Origin: Oceanospirillales bacterium
Lineage (GTDB): Bacteria; Pseudomonadota; Gammaproteobacteria; Pseudomonadales; Balneatricaceae
DNA length: 64,000 nt
NCBI GenBank assembly: GCA_018223185.1
Contig: JAAEYW010000010.1
Location: 84,009-148,008 of the forward strand
Direction: 5' to 3'
Part shown: positions 17,287 through 26,299 of the stretch, in pieces
How the letters are laid out: each line of letters opens with the position of its first letter
How positions within the stretch are numbered: the stretch's first letter is position 1
The notes under the pieces: model-generated
Seen by the model: the letters and a program-made list of their open reading frames with translations, nothing else
Databases searched by the model: none
Told to the model about the DNA's origin: nothing
Position numbers and translations under genes: made by a program

Positions 17287-18021
17287 ATGTTATATACCCT
17301 GCCAGAACTGCTGGCTGTCCTGATCGTAACCTGCGGTATCGCCCTGCAAACCGTGGTGGGAATCGGCTATGGTCTGGTGGCGGCACCACTGCTGTATCTG
17401 ATCAATCCGGTGTATGTACCCGGCCCGGTTCTGTTAGTCGGCTTCGGGCTGGCACTGATGATGGTCATACGCGAACGCAGAGCGTTGCGCTGGCGACGGG
17501 TGATGCCCGCCATTATTGCCCGAGTCCCGGGAGCCTGGTGTGGAGCAGCCCTGCTCGTGGCATTACCTCAGTATGCCCTGAGCCTGTTTTTCGGCTTTTC
17601 TGTACTGAGTGCCGTATTGCTCAGTCTGTGGCGCTTCAGCATTCCGACCACCCCGGTCAGTCTGACTATCGGTGGGTTCTTATCAGGCGTAACGGGCACT
17701 GCCACCTCGGTGGGCGGGCCGCCTATTGCACTGGTATATCAACAACAGGACCGGATTACCGCCCGCAGCGAAATCGCCGCGTTTCTGCTGATCGGCACCC
17801 CGGTCTCAATCCTGATGCTGGTTCTTAAAGGCAGTCTCGACTGGCACACGGCTCATCTCAGCCTGAAGATGCTGCCCGGACTGTTTATGGGATTTTTTCT
17901 GGCGCGTCTCATCGATGGCAGACTAAAACCCACGTCAGCTAAACCGCTGCTTCTGACGGTATCGGGAGCCTCGGCACTATTAGTGGCCATTAAAGGACTG
18001 ATTGACTGGCTGGGACACTGA
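17287..18021 (+). CDS. TSUP (TauE/SafE) family exporter
   Basis: 244 aa, seven or eight hydrophobic segments in two homologous halves typical of the TSUP family: GIALQTVVGIGYGLVAAPLL in the first half and GGFLSGVTGTATSVGGPPIAL in the second, the family's glycine/proline-rich signature. Characterised members move sulfite, sulfoacetate or other small organic acids. The start at 17287 begins directly with a membrane helix. It lies after the DUF3726-like gene and before purT; whether it serves the catabolic locus is an inference from position only. Confidence 0.85.
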   Translation: MLYTLPELLAVLIVTCGIALQTVVGIGYGLVAAPLLYLINPVYVPGPVLLVGFGLALMMVIRERRALRWRRVMPAIIARVPGAWCGAALLVALPQYALSLFFGFSVLSAVLLSLWRFSIPTTPVSLTIGGFLSGVTGTATSVGGPPIALVYQQQDRITARSEIAAFLLIGTPVSILMLVLKGSLDWHTAHLSLKMLPGLFMGFFLARLIDGRLKPTSAKPLLLTVSGASALLVAIKGLIDWLGH

Positions 18022-18101
18022 TTACCCGGGCCAGGAACGTTTAAATTAGAGCTGACAGCGATCTTGAAATATAATGCCCTTTTTTCAACAGGACTCCCCC
18101 C

Positions 18102-19283
18102 ATGGCAACTATCGGAACACCGTTCTCTTCCTCTGCAACTAAAATTCTGCTCTGCGGTTCCGGTGAACTGGGTAAAGAAGTGGTCATTGAACTGCAGCGT
18201 TACGGCTGCGAAGTGATCGCCTGCGACCGATATGAAAACGCCCCGGCTATGCAGGTGGCAGATCGTTCCTATACCTTCTCAATGCTCGATGGCGCTGAAC
18301 TGCGCCGGGTGATAGAACGGGAAAAGCCCGATTATATTGTCCCTGAAATTGAAGCGATCTCAACCGATACTCTGGTAGAACTGGAGCAGGAAGGCTTCAC
18401 TGTGGTGCCAACCGCTAATGCTGCACGGCTGACCATGAATCGTGAAGGAATTCGCCGCCTGGCAGCAGAAGAACTGGGGATTCCCACCTCCGATTATCAG
18501 TTTGTCGACAACCGCACTGACTTTGAAAAAGCCGTGACAGAGATCGGTATGCCCTGCGTAGTTAAACCGATTATGAGTTCATCCGGCAAAGGCCAGAGCA
18601 CCATTAAAAGTGCCGCCGATATCGAAACCAGCTGGACCTATGCTCAGGAAGGTGGCCGCGCAGGCGCAGGCCGGGTAATCGTCGAAGGCTTTGTCGATTT
18701 CGATTATGAGATCACTCTGCTCACCATCCGCCATATTCAGGGCACCAGCTTTTGCCAGCCGATCGGACACCGACAGGAAGATGGCGATTACCGCGAATCC
18801 TGGCAACCACAGGCAATGAGCGAAACGGCGCTTAGCCGGGCGAAAGAGATCGCAGAAAAAGTGACCACAGCCCTTGGAGGACGGGGCATTTTCGGTGTGG
18901 AGCTGTTTATTAAAGGGGACAACGTTTACTTCAGCGAAGTATCCCCCCGCCCTCACGATACCGGCATGGTCACCATGATCTCCCAGGACCTGTCCCAGTT
19001 CGCCCTGCACGCCCGGGCAATCTTAGGTCTGCCAATACCCAACATCGTTCAGCATGGCCCGTCTGCGTCCGCAGTAATACTGGTTGAAGGCGAATCAAAC
19101 ACCCTGAGTTTTTCTAACCTGGAAGCCGCACTCGCCGCCCCTGACACTCAGTTGCGACTGTTCGGCAAACCCGACGTCAGCGGTAAACGCCGCATGGGCG
19201 TCGCACTGGCACGGGGAGCGGATATAAACGAAGCCACGCAGAAAGCTTTGGCCGCCGCGGCGGCTGTTAAAACAAATTGCTAG
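18102..19283 (+). CDS. purT: Formate-dependent phosphoribosylglycinamide formyltransferase 2 (PurT)
   Basis: 393 aa, ATP-grasp enzyme converting GAR, formate and ATP to FGAR in purine synthesis. Seen: [21 protein letters not shown] (substrate-binding Rossmann-like start), [18 protein letters not shown], the ATP-grasp [10 protein letters not shown] loop, [28 protein letters not shown] and the final [10 protein letters not shown]. The ATG at 18102 follows a CAGGACTCCCCCC stretch; a TATAAT box lies at 18070-18075. The last codons and stop (AAT TGC TAG) coincide with the first TTGCTAG of a palindromic repeat cluster, so the C-terminus may have been reshaped by that element. Confidence 0.95.
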   Translation: MATIGTPFSSSATKILLCGSGELGKEVVIELQRYGCEVIACDRYENAPAMQVADRSYTFSMLDGAELRRVIEREKPDYIVPEIEAISTDTLVELEQEGFTVVPTANAARLTMNREGIRRLAAEELGIPTSDYQFVDNRTDFEKAVTEIGMPCVVKPIMSSSGKGQSTIKSAADIETSWTYAQEGGRAGAGRVIVEGFVDFDYEITLLTIRHIQGTSFCQPIGHRQEDGDYRESWQPQAMSETALSRAKEIAEKVTTALGGRGIFGVELFIKGDNVYFSEVSPRPHDTGMVTMISQDLSQFALHARAILGLPIPNIVQHGPSASAVILVEGESNTLSFSNLEAALAAPDTQLRLFGKPDVSGKRRMGVALARGADINEATQKALAAAAAVKTNC

Positions 19284-19334
19284 ACGTCGCTTCGCGACTT
19301 GCTAGTGGTTAGACGCGGCTGCGCCGCTTGCTAG
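19277..19334 (+). repeat. TTGCTAG palindrome cluster at the purT 3' end
   Basis: Three TTGCTAG copies (19277, 19299, 19328) alternate with two GC-rich hairpins, GTCGC-TTC-GCGAC and GCGGC-TGC-GCCGC, each preceded by TAGAC. The first TTGCTAG provides the purT stop codon. This looks like a REP-type short palindromic element. The cluster at 8923-9035 shares the layout but not the sequence. Confidence 0.7.
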
Positions 19335-19347
19335 AAAAACCATTTTT

Positions 19348-19371
19348 AAAACCGCCGCTGGCGGTTTTTTT
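19348..19371 (+). terminator. Intrinsic terminator of purT
   Basis: AACCGCC-GCT-GGCGGTT with T-run (19365-19371), preceded by AAs. It lies 65 bp after the purT stop, just beyond the TTGCTAG repeats. Confidence 0.88.
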
Positions 19372-19416
19372 GTTGCCGGATATCACCGCACGCTCTGACG
19401 AACGTGCAGAAAACAA

Positions 19417-20409
19417 TCAATACCTGACAGCAATATCAAGTAGTTGCTGTTCAAGTTCAGACCATTCCAGCGGTTGCTGACCGATCACCTCTATGCGGCT
19501 ATCCATCACCTCATCCAGAGCCTGAACTTTAAGCACTGCATCAGCAAGGTTGAAAGCAAAGATCCCCTCATCGGTAATAAATACCGCCTTAAGGCGTTCA
19601 GCAGTGCTCCCCATCAGCAGAGTTTCAAGTGCAGCAAAATTGAATTCAAACTCCGGACTAAAGATCCAGCCACTGCTGTAATATCCTTCACCACGATTAT
19701 CTTTACGCAGGTAACCACAGTCAGGCACCGGTTCATCCGTCTGAAAATGATCATGATGTTGGTGTTGATGCGAAGATTCTGTCTCAGTCATGCAGTCATG
19801 TTTTGACGCCGTATCCAGCCACTGGAGACTGAACTGTCCGTCGCTACAGTTAATCACAGGGGCATCACTACCCAGTGTTTGCAGATATTCGATCAACTGC
19901 TCCGTCTCAGTCTCGGTGTAGAGATCGGTCTTATGAGCAACGACCAGATCAGCAACCTGCAGTTGCTGATTAAAGGTTTCATTTTCGGTATAGCGGCTAT
20001 CTGCCAGTTTACGCGCATCCACCAGCGTAATAGTACTGCGTAGCTCGAGAACATCCCGATAGTGCGGCTGCTGCAACACCCGGACAACCTCCAGCGGGTG
20101 CCCCAACCCTGTCGGCTCAATAAGGAGGCGATCGGGTTTAGCCTGACGAATCAACTGGCTCAGCGCCACCTGCATCGGAACGCCCGCCGCACAACACATA
20201 CAGCCGCCGGGCACCTCTCTCATAAACACCCCGGTTGCCTGCCGCTCATTGGCTAACAGTCCGGCATCAATTCCCACTTCGCCAAACTCATTCACCAGCA
20301 CCGCCCAGCGCTCATTAGCAGGTTTATGGTTTAACAGGTATTGAATGGCTGTGGTTTTACCCACTCCGAGAAAACCGGTAATAATATTGGCAGGAATCTG
20401 ACTGAACAT
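19417..20409 (-). CDS. COG0523/G3E GTPase, probable zinc metallochaperone
   Basis: 330 aa, CobW/YjiA-like. G1 loop GFLGVGKTTAIQYLL, Mg/switch region VNEFGEVGIDAGLL, the metal-binding CxCC motif in PGGCMCCAAG, and VVAHKTDLY as the NKxD-equivalent. A histidine-rich spacer (HQHQHHDH, near residue 215) and a CobW C-terminal domain follow. Although the window has B12 genes, this gene is far from them and has a near-perfect Zur-type palindrome 20-45 bp upstream, so delivery of zinc under limitation is the likelier role (inference). No other gene is in its transcription unit. Confidence 0.85.
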   Translation of the reverse strand: MFSQIPANIITGFLGVGKTTAIQYLLNHKPANERWAVLVNEFGEVGIDAGLLANERQATGVFMREVPGGCMCCAAGVPMQVALSQLIRQAKPDRLLIEPTGLGHPLEVVRVLQQPHYRDVLELRSTITLVDARKLADSRYTENETFNQQLQVADLVVAHKTDLYTETETEQLIEYLQTLGSDAPVINCSDGQFSLQWLDTASKHDCMTETESSHQHQHHDHFQTDEPVPDCGYLRKDNRGEGYYSSGWIFSPEFEFNFAALETLLMGSTAERLKAVFITDEGIFAFNLADAVLKVQALDEVMDSRIEVIGQQPLEWSELEQQLLDIAVRY

Positions 20410-20429
20410 CGAAGAAATCTTTAATGGTT

Positions 20430-20454
20430 TATTTTGTTACAATATAACAAAATA
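20430..20454. promoter_or_regulatory. Predicted Zur operator
   Basis: TATTTTGTTACAATATAAC continuing AAAATA: an inverted repeat of 25 bp with only the centre imperfect, whose core GTTAnnnTATAAC fits the gammaproteobacterial Zur box. It ends 21 bp upstream of the ATG of the COG0523 GTPase, in the promoter area. Confidence 0.75.
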
Positions 20455-20555
20455 ATATCACTGCGTCACAACAATCAGAGCTGGATGAAATAACCCGACA
20501 CCAGCGCAAAAAAGACAGGCTTCCAGAAAACGGAACACTGAGTACTTAACAAGCA

Positions 20556-20580
20556 CAAAAAAGCCCCCTTTCGGAGGCTT
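20556..20580 (-). terminator. Intrinsic terminator of trpE
   Basis: On the minus strand AAGCCTCCGAAAGGGGGCTT (hairpin GCCTCC/GGGGGC) followed by TTTTTT, 18 bp past the trpE stop. Confidence 0.85.
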
Positions 20581-20597
20581 TAGTATATTAACTTAAC

Positions 20598-22082
20598 TCA
20601 GAGATTATCCAGCCCCTGCTCAACCATCGCTACAGCACGAAATATAGCGCGGCCTTTATTCATTGTTTCATCCCATTCAGAGCTTGGCACTGAGTCAGCG
20701 ACAATGCCCGCGCCCGCCTGAATATGCAGCTGACCGTTTTCAATCACTGCGGTACGGATAGCGATCGCTGTATCCATGTTTCCATTCCAGGAAAGGTAAC
20801 CGACCGCTCCACCATAAATACCGCGTTTAACCGGCTCCAGCTCATCAATGATCTCCATTGCCCGTACTTTAGGCGCACCACTTAGGGTGCCGGCCGGCAG
20901 TGTCGCACGCAGTACATCCATTACCGAAACATCTGGTTTCAGATGACCAATAACATTGGAGACGATATGCATCACATGGGAGTAGCGCTCTACCACCATC
21001 TGAGCCGTCAGCTCTACTTTACCGATTTCGGCAACTCGTCCAACATCGTTGCGGCCCAGATCGATCAGCATCAGGTGCTCTGCAAGCTCTTTAGGGTCTG
21101 CCAGCAAATCTTTTTCCAGCGCCAGATCTTCTGTTTCAGTCTCGCCCCGGGGGCGGGTTCCGGCAATTGGCCGAACAGTCACTATATTATCTTCCACCCG
21201 CGCCAGGATCTCCGGAGAGGAACCAACCACATGATGATCCCCCAGATGCAAAACATACATATAGGGTGAAGGATTCAGACAGCGTAATGCACGGTACAGA
21301 TCCAGAGGGCTGCTGGTAAACGGGATTGTCATCCGTTGAGAGATGACCGTCTGCATCACATCTCCGGAGAGAATATACTCCTTGATGCGATCCACAGAGT
21401 CTTTAAACTGCTGTTCACCAAAGCTGGATTTAAACTCCGATTCAGACACTTCCCGACGCTCCGTCGGCTGAGTATCATGATATGGCACAGAAAATCGCAA
21501 CCGGCTGACCAGCTCATCCAGACGTAACTGAGCCTGAGCCAGAGCATCTTCCTCACCGGGATCAGCATGACTGATGAGTATTAACTTACCACTGAGGTTA
21601 TCAAATACGACTACCTCGTCGGAGACCATCAGCAGAATATCCGGCGTACCGATTACGTCTTCGGGAATACTGTTTGCCAGTCGCTGCTCCACATAACGGA
21701 CACAGTCATAACCGAAATAACCGACCAAGCCGCCATTAAAACGTGGCAGGCCTGGCAATTCAGCGGCCCGATAGCGCGCCTGAAACTGTTCAACAAATTC
21801 AAGCGGATCAGCAACCTCTGACTGCTCTACAACCTCACCGTCGGTCTCAACCCTGACGCTGTAGCCATAAACTTTAAGGACTGTCCGGCAAGGCAATCCG
21901 ATGATTGAGTATCGTCCCCATTTCTCGCCGCCTTCAACAGACTCTAACAGGTAGCTGTAGGGCTGATTCGCCAGTTTCATATAGGTGGAAAGGGGTGTAT
22001 CCAGATCCGCTAGTACTTCACGAACCACAGGAATGCGATTGAAATTCTGAGCCGACAGCTCAGCAAATTGTTCAGGTGTCAT
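20598..22082 (-). CDS. trpE: Anthranilate synthase component I
   Basis: 494 aa. It makes anthranilate from chorismate with TrpG. The N-terminal tryptophan-feedback region has [17 protein letters not shown] (the LLES element). The C-terminal chorismate-binding domain has [40 protein letters not shown] and [21 protein letters not shown]. The gene is alone on its unit here: rpe and gph, which often sit in front of trpE in gammaproteobacteria, lie upstream on the same strand but are separated by nhaA and the opposite-strand nhaR. No trpG is in the window. Confidence 0.96.
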   Translation of the reverse strand: MTPEQFAELSAQNFNRIPVVREVLADLDTPLSTYMKLANQPYSYLLESVEGGEKWGRYSIIGLPCRTVLKVYGYSVRVETDGEVVEQSEVADPLEFVEQFQARYRAAELPGLPRFNGGLVGYFGYDCVRYVEQRLANSIPEDVIGTPDILLMVSDEVVVFDNLSGKLILISHADPGEEDALAQAQLRLDELVSRLRFSVPYHDTQPTERREVSESEFKSSFGEQQFKDSVDRIKEYILSGDVMQTVISQRMTIPFTSSPLDLYRALRCLNPSPYMYVLHLGDHHVVGSSPEILARVEDNIVTVRPIAGTRPRGETETEDLALEKDLLADPKELAEHLMLIDLGRNDVGRVAEIGKVELTAQMVVERYSHVMHIVSNVIGHLKPDVSVMDVLRATLPAGTLSGAPKVRAMEIIDELEPVKRGIYGGAVGYLSWNGNMDTAIAIRTAVIENGQLHIQAGAGIVADSVPSSEWDETMNKGRAIFRAVAMVEQGLDNL

Positions 22083-22364
22083 GGTCTGTTCTCATAACTA
22101 CTCTGTAAAATCTGTTAACAGAGTTTTGAAATCTATTCCGGGCAGTTTTTATAGCACATATACCTCGCCCGGGCGCAATAACTGAAAAGCGGGGCTCAGT
22201 TACGCCATCGCCAGCGCTCTCCAACATAGAGGCCGCAGAGTTTTATCTCAATCGGGGATACCAAATCTGACACAATGTTTCCAGACAGTCGTTAATTCAG
22301 AGATCCAACCTTATAGCAGCCCTCTCTCTGAATCAACCGGGTCAGTTGCTCTGCAACTGTTTTT
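22083..22364. other. 282-bp intergenic region, trpE promoter side
   Basis: On the minus strand a TATAAA box (about 22,149-22,155) with TTGCGC 19 bp upstream could serve trpE. A 7-bp hairpin (ACTCTGT/ACAGAGT) lies in the leader about 25-50 nt before the ATG. No leader peptide with tandem Trp codons is visible, so classical attenuation is not supported. The region also contains a plus-strand terminator-like hairpin at its far end. Confidence 0.35.
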
Positions 22365-22366
22365 TT
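22343..22366 (+). terminator. Plus-oriented terminator-like hairpin past nhaA
   Basis: CAGTTGC-TCT-GCAACTG followed by TTTTTTT on the plus strand, overlapping the nhaA stop. For nhaA itself (minus strand) the same hairpin has the A-run before it and no T-run after. No plus-strand gene lies upstream, so it may block antisense transcription into nhaA. Confidence 0.5.
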
Positions 22367-23588
22367 AAACTGACTGCCTGTTTACTTCGCCCTTTTCATC
22401 GACAGGGTCCTTATCGCGGACATTACGCAATGCAAAGGTGAGTATCAGATAGCCTGATACTGCGGATATAACTGAACCGGCAAGAATCGCCAAACGATCA
22501 GCCGCACCATAAAGATCCTCTACGCCTTCATAGGCCAGCGAATCAATAAACAGACTCATGGTAAAACCGATTCCCGTCAGCACTGAGACACCGTAGAGCA
22601 TCAACCAGTTTGCGCCCTGTGGTTTTTCGGCCAGACCCAGTTTGATCCAGCACCAGGAAAACAGAAATACCCCCGCCTGCTTACCAATAACGAGACCCAG
22701 CAGAATTCCCAGAGGTACCGTGCTAAAAAGTTGCGAGAAAGAGATGCCCGACAGATCAACCCCCGCATTAACAAAGGCGAACAGAGGGATAATTGCGAAC
22801 GAGACCCATGGATGAAGCGCATGTTCAAGACTTTTCAGTGGCGACTCATCGTCCTCAGTATCTTTATTCGGGATCGCCAGAGCCAGCACCACACCCGCCA
22901 GTGTCGCATGGACACCGGATTTCAACACACTGACCCAGAGCACGACGCCGACAATCATGTAGGCAGCTACCCGCACCACCCCCATACGATTCATCAGTAC
23001 CAGCACACAGATCGCTGCCGCAGAGATCAATAATGAATGGGTCGCCAGATTCTCGGTATAAAACAGTGCAATCACAATAATGGCGCCCAGATCATCCATT
23101 ATCGCCAGCGCCATCAGAAAGAGTTTCAGAGAGGCCGGCACCCTGGGCCCTAGCAACGACAAGATGCCCAGCGCGAACGCGATATCGGTGGCAGTGGGTA
23201 TCGCCCACCCTCGCATATCTGTTGCACTGCCATCCATATTAACCAGATAAAAAACCAGCGCCGGAACAGCCATGCCACCGATAGCCGCAATCCCCGGCAA
23301 ACTGACCTGAGATAAACTTGACAGCTGGCCACCCTGAATCTCTCGTTTCAGTTCCAGACCCACCAGCATGAAAAACATCGCCATGAGGCCATCGTTGACC
23401 CAGTGGAGTAGCGATTTTTCCAGTCCCAGCGAACCGATCCGCACCTCCCCCTTGATATGCCAGAACTCATAATATTCATTTGACCAGGGCGAATTAGCAA
23501 AGATCATCGCCAGAACCATCGCCGCAATCAGCAAAATTCCAGTCGCCGCTTCAAACTGGAAAAACTCCCTGATTATTTTCTTCATCAT
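22365..23588 (-). CDS. nhaA: Na+/H+ antiporter NhaA
   Basis: About 407 aa, 12 membrane helices. Electrogenic Na+(Li+)/H+ exchange for sodium and alkaline pH tolerance. Two adjacent ATGs (23588, 23585) begin MMKKIIREFFQFEAATGILL, the normal NhaA N-terminus. The two catalytic aspartates are in LFLMALAIMDDLGAIIVIALFY. GWAIPTATDIAFALGIL and the VHATLAGVVLALAIP motif are present. The divergent neighbour is its likely regulator nhaR. The leader ends with an intrinsic terminator only about 12 nt before the start codon. Confidence 0.95.
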   Translation of the reverse strand: MMKKIIREFFQFEAATGILLIAAMVLAMIFANSPWSNEYYEFWHIKGEVRIGSLGLEKSLLHWVNDGLMAMFFMLVGLELKREIQGGQLSSLSQVSLPGIAAIGGMAVPALVFYLVNMDGSATDMRGWAIPTATDIAFALGILSLLGPRVPASLKLFLMALAIMDDLGAIIVIALFYTENLATHSLLISAAAICVLVLMNRMGVVRVAAYMIVGVVLWVSVLKSGVHATLAGVVLALAIPNKDTEDDESPLKSLEHALHPWVSFAIIPLFAFVNAGVDLSGISFSQLFSTVPLGILLGLVIGKQAGVFLFSWCWIKLGLAEKPQGANWLMLYGVSVLTGIGFTMSLFIDSLAYEGVEDLYGAADRLAILAGSVISAVSGYLILTFALRNVRDKDPVDEKGEVNRQSV

Positions 23589-23599
23589 AATTACCACGC

Positions 23600-23800
23600 A
23601 AAAAAAACCCGGCCTTGGGCGCCGGGTGAATATTTGGATGAGAGTCCATTTACTTAAGACTGGAGGAGAGTCTTACAACTTACTTACATAACAACCTATC
23701 AATAACTCGGTCACCGTGATCCGTAGGGGAGAACCTGAGGGATCATGACAAACCCGATAAGTCACAGTATAGTCAGCAAAATGACAAATAAAATACGAAT
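23600..23800 (-). promoter_or_regulatory. Structured nhaA leader with terminator (candidate riboswitch/attenuator)
   Basis: On the minus strand, in order: a stem TGATCC/GGATCA (23717-23745), a small CGGTGACCG hairpin, a 7-bp hairpin TAAGACT/AGTCTTA with loop CTCCTCC (23655-23675), and CCCGGC-GCCCAAG-GCCGGG followed by TTTTTTTT (23600-23626). The last is an intrinsic terminator inside the leader, immediately before the nhaA ATG. This is the layout of transcription attenuation. Li+/Na+ riboswitches (nhaA-I, nhaA-II, DUF1646 motifs) are known ahead of nhaA genes; I cannot confirm the consensus by eye. Confidence 0.6.
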
Positions 23801-23838
23801 TTACTAACAATATAGTAAGATTTATTCGAACTATATTA

Positions 23839-24765
23839 ATGGCAACCGGTATCTCTATGAATTTCAAACACCTGCGATACTTTCTCGTGGTTGCTCAGGA
23901 AGGCAGCATCAACAAGGCAAGTGAAAAACTGCACCTGACGCCGCAAACAATCAGTGGGCAGCTGAAACTGCTTGAACATGAGCTGGGCACCCCACTGTTC
24001 AGAAAGCGGGGCAGAAACCTGAAACTGACCAAAGCGGGTCAGCATGCGCTTAACTATGCAGAAGATATCTTTCTGCTGGGCGATGAACTCAAACAGAGCA
24101 TTCACAACCCGGTAAATCTCAAACAGCAGCGTTTCAACATTGGTATTGCCGATGTATTGCCTAAACTGATCACTTATCACCTGCTGGAACCCGCACTGAA
24201 ACTTAATGATGCCAGCCGGCTTATCTGCGAAGAGGGACCGTTACCCAGTCTGCTGGCAGATCTGGCAACCCAGAAGCTTGACCTGGTGCTGGCAGACCGG
24301 CCACTGGATGCCAGCTTTCATATTCGGGGGTATAACCACCTGCTGGGTGAGTGTGGTCTGAGCTTTTTTGCCACCCGGGCTGTCGCGGCAACCTACCGGG
24401 CACACTTTCCCGCTTCTCTTGAAGGAGCCCCGATGTTGATGCCCTCTGCCGATACTGAGCGGGGGATTGGACTGAAGCGCTGGTTTGAGCGATATAAAAT
24501 ACGACCGGATATTAAGGTTGAGTGTGCCGACACCGCGCTTATTGAAGCATTTGGTCTGTCCGGAGCCGGTATTTTTTGTGCCCCCACCGTCATTGAACAG
24601 CAGATGACCCGGCAATATGGCGTAGAGGTCATCGGTCGGATGGATGATATCCGTGAGCGCTTTTATGCCATATCACTGGAGCGCCGGGTGAGTCACCCCG
24701 GAGTGCTCGCAGTTTGTAATGCTGCGAGAATGGCGCTTTTCGAAGAGATAGATTCGACGCACTAG
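23839..24765 (+). CDS. nhaR: LysR-family regulator NhaR
   Basis: 308 aa. The helix-turn-helix is FKHLRYFLVVAQEGSINKASEKLHLTPQTISGQLKLLEHEL; the LTPQTISGQ recognition helix matches NhaR, the sodium-responsive activator of nhaA. The start could be 23839 or the ATG at 23857 (MNFKHLRYF); neither has a strong ribosome site, and NhaR proteins often have a few residues before the helix. It diverges from nhaA across 250 bp and converges on gph. The effector domain is of normal length. Confidence 0.88.
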   Translation: MATGISMNFKHLRYFLVVAQEGSINKASEKLHLTPQTISGQLKLLEHELGTPLFRKRGRNLKLTKAGQHALNYAEDIFLLGDELKQSIHNPVNLKQQRFNIGIADVLPKLITYHLLEPALKLNDASRLICEEGPLPSLLADLATQKLDLVLADRPLDASFHIRGYNHLLGECGLSFFATRAVAATYRAHFPASLEGAPMLMPSADTERGIGLKRWFERYKIRPDIKVECADTALIEAFGLSGAGIFCAPTVIEQQMTRQYGVEVIGRMDDIRERFYAISLERRVSHPGVLAVCNAARMALFEEIDSTH

Positions 24766-24784
24766 AGCTGCGCACAGCGGCAGA

Positions 24785-25474
24785 TCAGCGGATCAGTTCA
24801 ACCAGGTTATCCACAATAAGATCTGGCTGATAGGCTGAAACAGGTTCTCCGTGATTATAGCCATAGCTAACAGCAGCGACTCGGCAACCAGCCGCCTGCG
24901 CCGCTTTGATATCACTGCGGGAGTCCCCTACCATCAGGGTTTGCTGCGGCGAGACGCCCAGTTGTTCCATCGCATAGATCAGCGGCATGGGGTGCGGCTT
25001 TTTCTCCGTCAGGCTATCGCCCCCCAGGACGATAGAAAAAAAGCGTTGCAGATCAAATTCCCCGAGCAAATTCTCAGTAAAACTGATCGGTTTATTGGTC
25101 ACCAGCCCCATGGAAACCCCGTTATCCTTCAAAAAGGATAAAAGTTCTTCTACGCCCGGATAGAGTCTGCTTTGCTCGGCACAACACCGACCATAATGGT
25201 GCAGAAAAAGCGCAAACGCCTGTTCAAACCGGTCGGACTCAGTCTCACCCTCTGAGGAGCTAACGCAGTGAGCCAGTGCACGCTTTACAAGCATCTGGGC
25301 ACCGTTACCTACCCAGTTACGTACCTGTGACGCCCCCGCTAACGGCAGATCCAGAGCTTCCAGCATACGATCAACAGCCAGCGCCAGATCCGGCACACTG
25401 TCCAGCAAAGTGCCATCAAGATCAAACAGCACCAGCTGGGGTAAGCTGGCGTTATATAATTTGCTTAACTGCAT
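24785..25474 (-). CDS. gph: Phosphoglycolate phosphatase
   Basis: 229 aa, HAD superfamily. Motif I VLFDLDGTLLDSVPDL, motif II GLVTNKP, motif III KKPHPMPLIYAMEQL, motif IV VGDSRSDIKAAQAAG. It removes phosphate from 2-phosphoglycolate, a product of DNA repair and oxygenase side reactions. It is transcribed after rpe (38-bp gap), the usual rpe-gph pair. The trpE normally found next is about 2.7 kb farther on, beyond nhaR and nhaA. Confidence 0.93.
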   Translation of the reverse strand: MQLSKLYNASLPQLVLFDLDGTLLDSVPDLALAVDRMLEALDLPLAGASQVRNWVGNGAQMLVKRALAHCVSSSEGETESDRFEQAFALFLHHYGRCCAEQSRLYPGVEELLSFLKDNGVSMGLVTNKPISFTENLLGEFDLQRFFSIVLGGDSLTEKKPHPMPLIYAMEQLGVSPQQTLMVGDSRSDIKAAQAAGCRVAAVSYGYNHGEPVSAYQPDLIVDNLVELIR

Positions 25475-25512
25475 CAGAAGGTTCTATCCGTGTCACAGGC
25501 TACAACGTTTGC

Positions 25513-26184
25513 TTAGCTGACAGATGCCAGTTCAGCCCGCATCTTATCGATGGTGGCTTTATAATCGTCAGTATTGAAGATTGCAGAACCGGCCACAAAA
25601 GTGTCTGCCCCAGCTGCCGCAATCTCAGCAATATTACCGATGCCGACGCCACCATCCACTTCAAGACGGATATCGTAGCCGCTCTGATCGATAATGGAAC
25701 GGGCCTGTTTGAGCTTATCCAGCGTAGCAGGAATAAACTTCTGGCCACCAAAACCAGGGTTAACCGACATCAGCAAGATCATATCGACCTTGTCCAGAAC
25801 ATAATCCAGATAGCTCAGAGGGGTTGCCGGGTTAAACACCAGACCTGATTTACAACCGCCATCACGGATCATCTGCAGAGAGCGATCAATATGTTCAGAC
25901 CCCTCTGGGTGAAAGGTAATAATGCTGGCACCGGCCTCAATAAAATCACCGATCAGGCGATCAACCGGCTTTACCATCAGATGAACATCGATCGGTGCCT
26001 GGATACCGTGCTTACGCAGTGCCTTACAGACCATTGGGCCGATTGTCAGGTTAGGTACATAATGATTATCCATCACATCGAAATGGACATAATCAGCACC
26101 CGCTGCAAGAACATTTTCAACTTCTTCACCCAGGCGGGCAAAGTCTGCAGAAAGAATTGATGGAGCAATCTTATAATCAGCCAT
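25513..26184 (-). CDS. rpe: Ribulose-phosphate 3-epimerase
   Basis: 223 aa, TIM barrel. It interconverts ribulose-5-P and xylulose-5-P in the pentose phosphate pathway. The start is [17 protein letters not shown]. Signatures are [40 protein letters not shown] (catalytic and phosphate loop) and [12 protein letters not shown]. The Asp and His metal ligands are present. It is the first gene of the rpe-gph unit. Confidence 0.96.
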   Translation of the reverse strand: MADYKIAPSILSADFARLGEEVENVLAAGADYVHFDVMDNHYVPNLTIGPMVCKALRKHGIQAPIDVHLMVKPVDRLIGDFIEAGASIITFHPEGSEHIDRSLQMIRDGGCKSGLVFNPATPLSYLDYVLDKVDMILLMSVNPGFGGQKFIPATLDKLKQARSIIDQSGYDIRLEVDGGVGIGNIAEIAAAGADTFVAGSAIFNTDDYKATIDKMRAELASVS

Positions 26185-26299
26185 TAACGTAACTCGGAAA
26201 GTATTAGGAAGAGGAATCCGGCTATTGTACTTTGCACGCTTTGAAACTCAACCGACTTTCGCCCTTGCTAATATTGCCATGCTCTTTAATAATCCCCTC

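Noticed and set aside
19417..20409. Calling the G3E GTPase CobW of cobalamin synthesis
   Set aside because: Not in the cob operon, and the Zur-type box upstream and His-rich spacer point to zinc.
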